64,000 nt of DNA from Trogon surrucura (lineage: Eukaryota > Chordata > Aves > Trogoniformes > Trogonidae). A program made the position numbers and the translations under genes. The stretch covers positions 14,491,001-14,555,000 of the forward strand of contig CM036618.1 of the NCBI GenBank assembly GCA_020746105.1, written 5' to 3'. The first letter of the stretch is position 1. Each line of letters opens with the position of its first letter. The notes beneath the pieces were generated by a model, which saw only the letters and a program-made list of their open reading frames with translations, was not told the origin of the DNA and ran no database searches. Positions 39,301-51,300 of the stretch are shown here, piece after piece.

Positions 39301-42300
39301 TCTCTCAATGTCTGTCTGCATTTTTGGGTAAAGACAGCAAGTTTTCCAGGAGATCTGAGTTACGCTATTGCTGGATTGATCTTTCTAGAATACAAAGCAA
39401 GTGCCCAGTGGTCAGCTGAATTGCTTGTTGTTAATTATCGTGGAGAACTGAGAAGTTACCTTGTAAGGTAAGCATCAGTTTTTACTTACTTAGAGAAGGC
39501 ACAGTGAACTTCAAAGGACTTCTTTCCAGTCTTGAAAGAAAATGAATTTGAAATAACGTATGTCTTGTTTCCCCCCCATACTTAGTGTTGGAACAAATCA
39601 AAGCTTTCAAGAAAGTCATAGTTTCAGCTTTAGCAGCCATTACGCGCATGGAATAACTACTGTAATTTATCATCCGGGTCACAGGTAAGTGTTCTGTTTG
39701 CTACCTGCCAATAATGTGGAAATTATGAACAAAAGTGGCAAAATAAACTTTGAAGTCTGTTAGATTTTTTTTTTCCCCTCCCCCTCCTTATCCATCTTAA
39801 GATTGATATTTAGTGAATCAGTAATAGGAAGTCGTGTATCATTGTACTTATGAAAAAAAGCCCTTGATGGTGATCTTGCTTAACTTGATTTTCATTATTT
39901 TATTCATTAGTAATGTCAGCTATTGTTTGAGTACCTTGCATAAGCAGCATTTTTTGGAATGTCAGGAATAGATGTTTCTGAATTTGATGGAGGTAAAGGT
40001 GGAGGTGTAAGTTTGGTTGCTTGCGAATGTCACTCCAGTCTATAAGAAGGGCAGGAAGGATGACCCGAGTAACTACAGACCGGTCAGCCTCACCTCCATC
40101 CCTGGAAAGGTGATGGATCATCTTATCCTTGACACTGTCTCTGGGCATATCAAGGATAAGAAGGTTATTAGGAGCAGTCAGCGTGGCTTTGCCAAGGGGA
40201 AATCATGTTTGACCAACCTGATAGCCTTTTATGAAGACATAACCAGGTGGATGGATGGTGGCCATGCAGTGGACGTGGTCTACCTGGACATCAGCAAGGC
40301 CTTTGACACCGTCTCCTACAGCATCCTCATAGGTAAACTGAGGAAGTGTGGTCTGGATGACCAAGTAGTGAGGTGGGTTGAGAACTGGTTGAAGGGAAGA
40401 AGCCAGAGGGTTGTGGTCAATGGGGCTGAGTCTGGCTGGATGCCTGTGTCTAGTGGGGTCCCTCGGGGGTCAGTGCTTGGGCCGGTGCTGTTTAATATAT
40501 TTATCAATGATCTGGATGAGGGATTAGAGAATGTTGTCAGCAAGTTTGCTGATGATACGAAGTTGGGGGGAGTGGTTGACACACCAGAAGGCTGTGCAGC
40601 CATTCAGAGAGACCTAGACAGGCTGGAGGGCTGGGCGGGGAGAAATCTGATGAAGTTTAATAAGGGCAAGTGTAGAGTTTTGCACTTGGGAAAGAATAAC
40701 CCCATGTGCCAATATAGGTTGGGGACTGCCCTGCTGGAGAGCAGCGCAGGGGAAAGGGACCTGGGGGTTCTAGTGGACAGCAGGATGACCATGAGCCAGC
40801 AATGTGCCCTCGTGGCCAAGAAGGCCAATGGCATCCTGGGGTGTATTAGGAGGGGGGTGGCTAGTAGGTCAAGAGAGGTCCTCCTGCCCCTCTACTCTGC
40901 CCTGGTGAGTTCACATCTGGAATATTGTGTCCAGTTCTGGGCCCCTCAGTTCAAGAAGGACAGGGAGCTGCTTGAGAGAGTCCAGCATAGAGCCACAAAG
41001 ATGGTGAAGGGAGTGGAGCATCTCCCTTATGAGGAAAGGCTGAAGGAGCTGGATCTCTTTAGCTTGGAGAAGAGGAGGCTGAGGGGTGACCTCATTAATG
41101 TTTATAAATATGTCAAGGGTGAATGTCAGGAGGACGGAGCCAGACTCTTTTCAGCGGCGTCCACTGACAAGACAAGGGTGGAAGCTGGAACACAGGAGGT
41201 TCCATAAACATATGAGGAAAGACTTTTTTACTCTGAGGGTGACCGAGCACTGGCACAGGCTGCCCAGGGAGGTTGTGGAATCTCCTTCTTTGGAGGGATT
41301 CAAAACCCGCCTGGACGCGTTCCTGTGCGCTCTACTGTAGGTGGACCTGCTCTGGCAGGGGGGTTGGACTAGATGATCTTTAAGGTCCCTTCCAACCTTT
41401 AACATTCTGTGATTCTGTGATTCTGCTTTTTTTCTGTCTGGATTGGATTTGTGGACTTGTTGGCCAGCCCATATTCCCTGGTGTTCTGACTGGAAGTGTC
41501 AGGATTTGGTATTGTTTTGTGATGTGTTTTCTCTATTTGTAATGTGTTGGGTACAGGTACCAGACTTGAAAGATGGACTAATTAACTGCCTGCTCTTGAA
41601 CCAGGTGTAGTTGGAATAGGTCCTGGTTAGCCAATTACTTAAGAATGTGTCTACCTTTCTAAAATCTCCTTTCTATATCACAACTCAGCAACTTATTTTT
41701 CTTTTTCTATGCAGTTGTAGGAACTAAACTTACTTCTAGATATTTTTCTGATGATAGATCTAGTAGGATTGAATTTGTCAGTACAATATGTTCTATCATT
41801 GTGTTGTTTTAAATGGAGATTAGGTTTGGCTATAGAATACAAGAAGAAACTTGCTGTTTAAAAACTTGTTCTCGTTCTTCAGTATTAAGTGAGCTGTCTT
41901 ATCTGTCTTAAGAAAAAAATAATTTTTAACGAGAAATAATATTCTTATTACTGTGTTACTTACTACTTTGACTGATTAATTTTGAATATGGTTTCTTATT
42001 TCTGCCTAGTTCTTATCTAGTAATTCCGCATAATTCATAGAATCATAGAATGGGTTGGCTTGGAAGAGACATTAGAGATCATGTAATCCCAACCCTCCTC
42101 CTGTGGGCAAGGACACCTTCTGCTAGATCAGGTTGCTCAAATCTCTATTGAACCTGGCCTTGAATACTTCTAAGGAGGGGTAGACCCGCAAATTCTCTGA
42201 ACAACGTGTGACAGTGTTTCAACACGCTCACAGAAGAAAATTTCTTCCTAATAGCTAATCTAAATCTACCCTCTTTCAGTTTGAAACCGTTACCCCTCAT

Positions 42301-45300
42301 CACTACACCCTTAGGAGCGTGGTCTCTGTCAAAGCCTCTTGTGTTCTGGGGTAGCTGCTCCAGTAGGTGCTGGGGGCTGAGTCTGGCAGCACATCACCAC
42401 AATTGCTGAAAGACACTTACAGAGACAGTTTCTGGCCATCATTTTCTGCAACCGCAGTGCAAAATGCTGCATCAGTTGGCAGTGGTTGGAAGGGTTCCCC
42501 ACCATTACTGATCCGGAGTCAGCTGGAACAGAAGTTCAAAGCACCCTTTGATCAGGAACAGCTGTCAGGCTTTCTTAGCTTCTAGAGCATGCTAGCTGGC
42601 TCCTTCTGGCAATGGCAGGCATCGTGAAGTTCCTCAAAGACTTCCCAGGAGTCCTCTGGTCAACCCAGAAGTAATAGAAGATCTGGAAAGGAGCCCAGAA
42701 ACTGCTGCGCCAACTGCTGCTTGCTGGCGGTGCTCTGTGTAGAAGACGTATGCGAGAATAAAAAATATTTAAGATTTTAAATACTGAAGGGTGTTGCATT
42801 GATCTTGATGTCCCTAAGAGTGTTATCAACAAAACTTTCCCTTCTAAGCAGTTACTGTTGTCACATATGATGTGGTGTGATTTGAGAACCCAGGGAAAAA
42901 GCAGCTTTTTATGTTACTGGAACAAAAATGTTGTTGGCATGGTGTCTTCTTCCTCAGACTGAGACCAACTTTAAAAAAAAAAGAAAGAAAGAAAACAGGT
43001 AAAATCCCTCTCCTGTTGCTGTTCCCAGTCTACCTGTCAGCTTGGTATTTTGGAGTCATCTCCTGTCTAGTCCTGAAAAAATAATGGGTAAACAAGGCCA
43101 GATATTTGCTGAGGCTCTCAGGAGTATCTTTCATTTGCTTTTAATGCCAGTTCTGTTATTCATCTTAATAGTTTCTGCCCCTGCTGTTGCATTTTGCTGT
43201 CTGAAAAGCTTTACAAAATTTTAAATACATGCTGCCATGATGAATTTCTCTGCAGTCTTAGGAAATGGCTTTTTGTCTTGAGGCTGTGTGTTTTATTTGT
43301 ATCTAAACTGATATGACATCTTCATTCCAGCTGTCATTGAGTTTTGTTTATCCTGAAAGATACTTCTAAATTAGAAATATGTTGCACTGTATGTGATAGT
43401 TTTTTCCAAAATTTCTTTCAAAAGATTTATCTTCATGGAGTTTTTTGAGAGGTTGTGGAGGCAATTTTGGAGGTACTGCTGTCACTATTATTGACAATTC
43501 TTCTCTTGGTCTTTGTGCTACTATTTGTCTCTTAGGCAGCTCTGGCACAGTGCAGTCAATTGTAATTGAGTTCTAGTCAGAGCTGCTGTTGAAATTTTTA
43601 ATTCAGAGGCATGTTGCAATGGAAATTGGGGCTTTTGGAAGGATTCAGGTGCCTATGGATGGGCAAGACTATAGAAAAAATAATCTTCCAAAAGATTGTC
43701 TGCTGTCTCTTGGTTATTAAGAAGTGACACTTGTGTTGCAGTGATTTCATTAAGTCATTTATTGATTTTTAATTTTTGTAAAGCTTTCCTTATGTGAAAG
43801 AAACAGATGTGAAACTCGCCTTCTCTGTTAAGAAAAAGTTAGAAATGAATCACTTTATATATGATTGGCCCTGCGAATGTCTTTCAGAGTTTTAAGATGC
43901 GATTTCATGTTCATTGGTATTAGACTGAGTGCTCAGATGTGAGTACCCTAACATGTTTATTCTTGACTACCTAACCTGGACAGAAATGTCCATGGACATA
44001 AATGCACTGGACATAAATGCACCGTGTATGCAGGCTGCATAGGTGTTTTGCTCTAAAACCTTTTTGGACTGTTACAAGGAACTTCGTGAGGTGTGCTACC
44101 TCTCTACTGAAAATTCGTTTGGTAAAGCTGCAAGATATTTGAAAACTTGCTACTTCCTCGTTTTTAAGTGAAATTTCTCAACAGCTATGTAGCATGTCTA
44201 AAAGACGGCTTTTGTATGAGTTAGGGGCAGCTTTTACTGTTCTTTGATCGGTGGCAGTGTGTCAAGCTTCTCTGATAGAATGATCACAGGCAGAGGAAAG
44301 TTGGAGAACAATCAAGGAGAAGGAGAATAAAAAATATACAGAAGCGAAACAAACAAATGGATTATTAAATATATGAAATTTAATCTTTCAAACTTTTTCT
44401 GTCGCCAAAGGCACCTTTCCCCAGTAACCAGCAGAAAATTTGATATTAAAATAATTGCATCTGATTTCCTCAGTTCTTGGATTATGGTATTACCTAAATA
44501 TTCTGTTTTTTCAGTGTCTGCTTTGCATTATTATTTTTTTTTAACCAACCCCTGTAGTCTTTAAGAGTCTCAGAAACAGAGATGCCCTTAGGTCATAGAA
44601 TCAGTAAGGTTGGAAAACACCTCCAAGATGGACAAGTCCAAATGTCAACCCAATACTACCATGACCACTGAACCATATCCTGAAGTGCCACGTCTCCGTC
44701 TTTTTTTGGACAACTTCAGGTATGGTGACTCCGCCACTTCCCTGAGCAGCCTGGTCCAATGCTACACCACTCTTTCAGTAAAGAAATCATTCCTAATATC
44801 CAACACCAACATCGCTATAACCTCCTTTCAAGTAGTTGTAGAGAGTGATAAGGTCTCCCATCAGCCTGCTCTTCTCCAGACCAAGCCATCCCAGTTCCCT
44901 CAGCTGTTCCTCATCAGACCTTTTCTCCAGACTGCTCGTCATTTTCATTGCCTTTGTTTGGACACACTCCAGCACCTCGATGTCTTTCTCATGCTGCAGG
45001 GCCCAAAACTGAATGCAGTGATCAAGCTGTGGCCTCACCAGTGCTGAGTTCCTGGGCATGATCACCTCCCTGCTCCTGCTGACAGCACCATTCCTGACAC
45101 AGGCCAGGATGCTGTTGGTCTTCTTGGCTACCTGAGCACACTGCTGGCTCATGCTCAGCCAGCCATCTATTAACACCCCCAGGCCTCTCTCTGCCTGGCA
45201 GCTCTCCAGCCACTCCTCCCCAAGCCTGTAGCGCTGCCGGGGGTTGTTGTGACCCAAGTGCAGGACCTGGCACTTGGCCTTGTTGAACCTCATGCAGTTG

Positions 45301-48300
45301 ACCTCAGCCCATTGATCCAGCTTGTCCAGATCCCTCTGCAGTACCTCCCTACCCTCCAGCAGATCAACACTCCTTCTCAATTTGGTGTCATCTCTGAATT
45401 TACTGAGGGTGCACTCAATCTGTTCACCCAGATCATCGATAAAGGTATTAAGGAAGACTGGCCCCAAAACTGAGCCACGGGGGACACTGCTTGTGACCAG
45501 CCGCAAACTGGATTTAACTCCATTCACTACCCCTCTCTGGGCTCGGCCATCCAGCCAGTTTTTAACCCAGCAAAGAGTACACCTCTCTAAGCCATGAGCT
45601 ACCACCTTCTCTAGCAGAATGCTGTGGGAGATGGTGTTTAAGGCTTTACTGAAGTCCAGATAGACAACCTCCACAGCCTTTTCCTCATCTTCTAGACAGT
45701 CATCTGGTCATGGAAGGAGATGGGGTTGGTCAGTCAGGACCTGCCTTTGAGGAACCCATGCTGGCTGGGCCTGATCCCTTGGATGTCCTGTGTGTGTCGT
45801 GTGAGCACACCCAAGGTGAACTGTTTATCAAGGTCGTGCTTGTGCTTACTATTACTTGCAGAACAAGGCATTCTTACTAGTATTTTGAGTTAAGGTGGTG
45901 CCTTGGCAAGTTCCTCTGAGTTCCTGTCTAAATATTTACTTGGGAATTGTCCCACCAATTACCCAGAATGAACAGTCGGTATCAAAGTCAAACAGGTCGT
46001 GTTGACTGGAAACTGTTAAAGCGTAGGGCTACTTAGATTTATTTAAGATGTGAAATTTGTTGCATAAAAGGCTTAACGCAGCCCTACATTGTTCAGAAAG
46101 ATGTATGCACTGTAGGAGTTCTGTGACATTTTAACACAAGGATTGCTGTGCTCGCTGAGCAACAGTCTTACTCTCTTTTTAACAAGTAGTGTTTATGGCA
46201 AAGTTTCTTCTGCAATCTACATAATGCTGAAGTACAATCCTCCCTTGCTGCTGTGTCTGTGTCAGAGTTCTCTTGCTGATTGCCTAATACCCGCTTTGCT
46301 AGTTGCTTTCATCCTCGTAATCCAATTGGTTTGCAGAGTAGCCATGGGAAAACTAGTAGATAAATTTTATGTCTGCTTTCTTCCTATATTATTGCTACAA
46401 AAAATGTATGGTAATTACTCAAGGAGCGTGTTTGCTTCCACATGCGATTCAGGTTACCAGTTTTAAGGAGTCCGAGCTGCCCTACTCATGGTCGATTTCC
46501 TTGACTCTGATAGGAATGAGTTTACTCCTTAAATAATAACATGGTTTCTCCTTGCTATACTCCAGCAAGAATCCACTGTGCCATGGATGCCCAACCAGAA
46601 ACCTTTCATATTCTAAAGTTAAACAGCAGCTTAAAGGAGAAGTAATTACTCTTAGCTGTGCTGTGCTTTACTTGCTGATCATAAAAGCAATACAAAGTCA
46701 CCTTTTTTCCTGTGAGTTATGATGGTAGACTGAGAGTCTCCTATTGCTGTTTGTAAGGAAAATGGTCAAAGTGATTTTTGTTTTGCTGTCTTAGGCAACT
46801 GTACACCACAAAAGAACTAAAACTCAAGAACCTTGACAGACTGTAGGTATCCATGCTATAAGTTAACTTGCCGTATGTTGGTGAACAGCATGAGACTTAA
46901 ATGTGGAAGGGATTGTTTTCCTTTTTTAAAAAAAAATAAAAATTATTCTTTCAGTTGACCTTTGCAGGAAATATTTTGAAATACGCTCAAATTACAGCCA
47001 AGAACTATATGAGCGTCAGCCACTAGGTGGTAGAGTGTTTCAAGAGTAATGCAGACTTTGAAAGTTGGTAAAGGAGTGTTCTCAAGACTCAAGTTCTGGC
47101 CTTTCCAATCTGTGCCTTTTTTTCCAGATACTTTACTTTTTTTGATGGGTTCTTCACTAAAATGACGGCTCCAAACAAGCTTATACATCTGTTCTCAAAG
47201 TTTTCATCAAAGTAATCATCAGTTGAATATACAACTGCTTTTTAATAATGTGAGAGGGCTTCAAGGAATATATTTTGCTATTATTTTAGTAGTAATCAGC
47301 AGTAATTGTAATATTTCCTTCAACGTTTGTAAAATATGATCTACTGTGTGTAACAAAATCGTTGCATGCACATTTATAATTGGTAGAGTGGCTTTAGAAA
47401 AGAAAATTTGAAAAAATCTTGACATATTCTGTTCCTCAGTAAAAGAGAAGTAGGTTTTGTACCGCATCTGAATAAATAAATACCCAGTGCTTGAAAAGAA
47501 CGATTGGAACTTTTTCATAAGGTTAAGCTGTAATTTTTATCATTCTTTGAGGGTAGGGGAGAGACTCAGATTTATAGCCAGACATTTTTTTCCTTTTTTT
47601 TGTTGGGAATGACGCCTTATTTGGAAAACTAACATGATTAGATGCAGATAAATGCCACAAATAACAAGTGTTACTCAATATTTAAATCCTTTTAAACTTT
47701 AGGGTGTTCATTCACAGACAGACCTTACTGGAGCTCTTAGGTGCCTATTATACTTAGTCTTTTTTGTTATTGCAGTCAAACTGTTGTAGTTCTGACTTAA
47801 GATGATTAAAAAAAAAACAACAATGAAATTTATGTGGCAGTATATGCAACTAATATGCTTTTATATATTTTACAGACTTCTCCTTGTAGGAGGCTGTGAA
47901 ACAGATGAAGATGGAGTATCTAAAGCGACTGGTTGTGGGATATCTGCTTGGAGAGTTCTTTCAGGCTCCCCCCATTATAAACAAGTCACTAGTTATGAAG
48001 ATGACATTAGAACGGTAAGTACAGTTCCTCATTTTACTGGGTAAATATTGTCACTGACTGAATTATCTAACTGGAAGTCCAATATGAATCTCCTTTTGAA
48101 AAAAGAATTTAATGCAATGTTTTGCTATTTGTAAGCTATGATATGAGCTTGTAATAAGTTATCTCTTCCTACTTCCCCTCCTGCATCTGTCTATTTTTGT
48201 TTTTTTCTTGGTTATCACTTGTGGTTTAAAAAAGCACAATACCATAACCCAAAAACCCAAGAAACAACAACAACAAAAAAGTAGCATGGAAATATATAAA

Positions 48301-51300
48301 CTCCTTGGCTGTTTACTGGGATGTTTTCTGCCTTGGCTGAAAAAAATATCATTTTTTTTTCTTGTTTTACTTTATAACAAAAGGCAACACGCTTGACATA
48401 AATGTTTAAGTCTGATTCTTGGCTTCTTTTGCTTCTGGTAGAAGTAAATGTTTCATTTGGTATCAACTATAGTGTGACTAAACTCAAATCAATTTACAGT
48501 ACACTAGGATAAATTTTAGTATTTTCTCTTACAGAAGTATTGCTTACTATTAAAAATGAGCTGTTAATTTCATTGTGACTGGATAGTGCTCTTATATAGC
48601 ATGATGTATACCTAATGAAACGGGCTAAGTTCTATAAACTGCATTTATTATTTTTCTATGTTTTTTTTAAAGTCAGCAGTCCTATGGAAGCTTTAAGAAT
48701 CCTGCAGAGTTGTTTTAGTACTTTAGATTTCACCTACTTTTTGATACATAAAACAACGTGTGCGATGTTCTTTCATTGTATGATGTGTTTCTCTTCTTAC
48801 AGGCCCAGAGAAGAGGATTATTAAGGATTATGAATTTAAGATTTTACGGCAGGAGGGGAACAGAACAGGTATTCAGATCTAGACCTACCTCAGAAATGTA
48901 TTTTACTAACATAATTGTCCATTAATGACTGCGTGAGAGATTGAAAGTGGTTTTTGATTTCTACAACTTAAGAATTAACATTTCTATAAAACTTATCAAA
49001 AATAGTATTAAATGAAATAGCTTGGCGTTTATTTGTTTTTTTTGAAAATGCAGTTAATTCATCTGCTGAAGCTTGAATCTTCGATTTTCAACACACTGGC
49101 AGCGTTGTAGAGATAAATGCAAAAAGGGAAGTGTAAAAAGCCACCTACTTATTTGTTAGTGAATGTAATGATTGTAGCATGTTAGGTGTGTTATATTTGC
49201 TACAAGAAGAGAGTAGATTGTGATAATGTTTCTCAAATATACGTTCAAGAGAAAAATAAGAGGAACAAAACCCAGCTTTCTGTACTACCCCACTCCTACT
49301 GGAAGACAAACAAAATATCCCTCACCTTACAACCCGAAATTTTCATACAGTGTGAGAAAGGAAAAATGAGTGGATTCGAACTAATCATTTATGGCTTAAA
49401 TAAAGCAAATGTGAAGACTTGATTTTTACAGTCTATTGTGAAGTGCTATGGAAACGTTTTGCTGAGTAGCTTCAGAGGTTTATTACGTGTCAAACTTCTG
49501 CTACTAGGACACATGCAGTCCTAATGACACTTGGTCTTCATAGAGTTAACTTATTCTTAACAGACGCTGGGTATGGGTCTTGTATTTTCCTCTGTCTTGA
49601 ATGAGTGAGTGTTAAGTCTTGAGTGTCATGCTGAGGAGTAGGTGTGTGCTTTCTGTGTTTCTAAGGCTTTGCACACAGTGCTCATGGCTTTCTTCTACAT
49701 GCCTGAGGAGCCACCCATGCAGTAGTGCACCACCTTCTCCTGTCTCTTGCCTACTAGTTGTGCGCAGCTTTTTGTTTGATTCCTTTTTTCATCCACCTTT
49801 CCCTTGTTTAAAAAAAAAAAAAGTTGCCTTCCCTTTTGCTTTACAAGGAAAGAACAGTGAAGAATCTGTCTGCCACCCCCACTGTGTTCTGTTGAAGGGA
49901 AACATAGCTGAAGTTATATGGACTTTGGAAAGGACCTTAGTAGATTTTGAGATGTTTAGGTGACTGGTTAAAGGAAGAAGTTGCATGCTTGATTGGGAGG
50001 GGAAAACAAATCTTTCTGAATCTCTCTCAAGGGTGGAACGGGAAGAGGTTTTATGTCTTTCACTGAAAATATAAAAAGAGCAGGAAGTAAACTTCTTTAC
50101 TGGAAGGCTAGTACTGAGTGTAGCTGTACTAAACTTCAACTTCAATGCACTTGCCAGTACTAAATTTACAGAGAAAACCAGAGATTGTTATTTATCCTTG
50201 AATGTTTTAATCCCATTTTGGAGATTATGGTTTTATATGTGAGGTACAATTTATCTTCTTAGTGGGAAATTGGCAAGAATATTACGTTATGACAGGCACA
50301 GCAGTTAGAGGACTTGTATATTAGAACTGGCTGTACTGGGATTTGATTCTTTGTGTTGCTGACGTAAATGACACCCACAAAATGTGAGGTGCTAACCTGC
50401 TGAGGTTTTCAGTACCTTGTTCTGCAGTTTTCGTAAATTGACAAGCTGTTTACTGAGGCAACCTTGCCTGATTTGCCAGAGGGCTGATTAATCTCTATAG
50501 GTAACAATGCTTGGGGGGGGTGGTGGTGTAGGTTTGAATGTGTTAATGACCATCTAACAGCTGAATTGAACAGCAAGAGAATTATTACTGATTCCTGGGT
50601 GAACCTTTAACTCTTTTTAAAATTCTGTGCTGTATACCACTGATCATTCACCTGAATGGGTTATATATATTGGCTGTATGTGTCTAAGTCATTTAGCAGT
50701 CTTTGTCCCTTGTGCACGCACATGGGTTTGTAAAGAGAGAATTGCCATTAGTAGGCATGTGCAATACCTTGGCAAGCTGCAGCAGAGGTTGCAGTACTCT
50801 AGCTGCATAAGATACTAATCACAGAATACTTATGATTTTTTTTCTAATACAAGTAATTCTTATTTTGTTTAAAAAGACAACTTAATTCTCTTTTTTTCAA
50901 TTAAAACCAAATTTTAAGCTTGTATTTAAACAGTGCTTTCAATAACTGCAAACCACTGTACAACAGTGAGCAAATTACTTGAGCGTTGTTGTTTCTGTGG
51001 CCTAGCTAGAACCTAACAGCCTAAGAAATAAAATAAAAATTATTAAAAAAAAACCCCTAAACTCAAACCCTGAAAGAATATTGTCATTTTCAAATGATAC
51101 CTACTGCAAATGTGCTGTAGATATGACATTAAAACCTCTGAACCATATGAACGTCTAGCACTTTCTGTGCTCCATTTATGTTGGTGTTTTCCAAGAGGGA
51201 AGATGCTGGCTTAAGAGTTGATTATTTGTAGACTTGAACATTTCTAACGTTAGTGTAGGATGAATCTTCATTATGGATTTTTAAAAAGCAAACTACACTA

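Larger units (their letters stand above)
39685..47875 (+). other. NBAS: NBAS intron 9 (8.2 kb, transposon-rich)
   Basis: Holds three CR1 copies in both orientations (40018-41433 plus; 42031-42362 and 44593-45815 minus) and a 15-nt tandem duplication at 43993-44022. The blocks 42363-42830 and 43360-43700 have short open frames that look partly protein-like but are unassigned. The rest, 45816-47875, shows nothing I recognise. Confidence 0.75.

Noticed and set aside
39334-39341. Alternative acceptor four bases into NBAS exon 8 (GACAG before CAAG)
   Set aside because: Exon 7 ends in phase 0, and using this site would shift the frame. The TAAAG acceptor keeps [11 protein letters not shown] aligned with the known protein.
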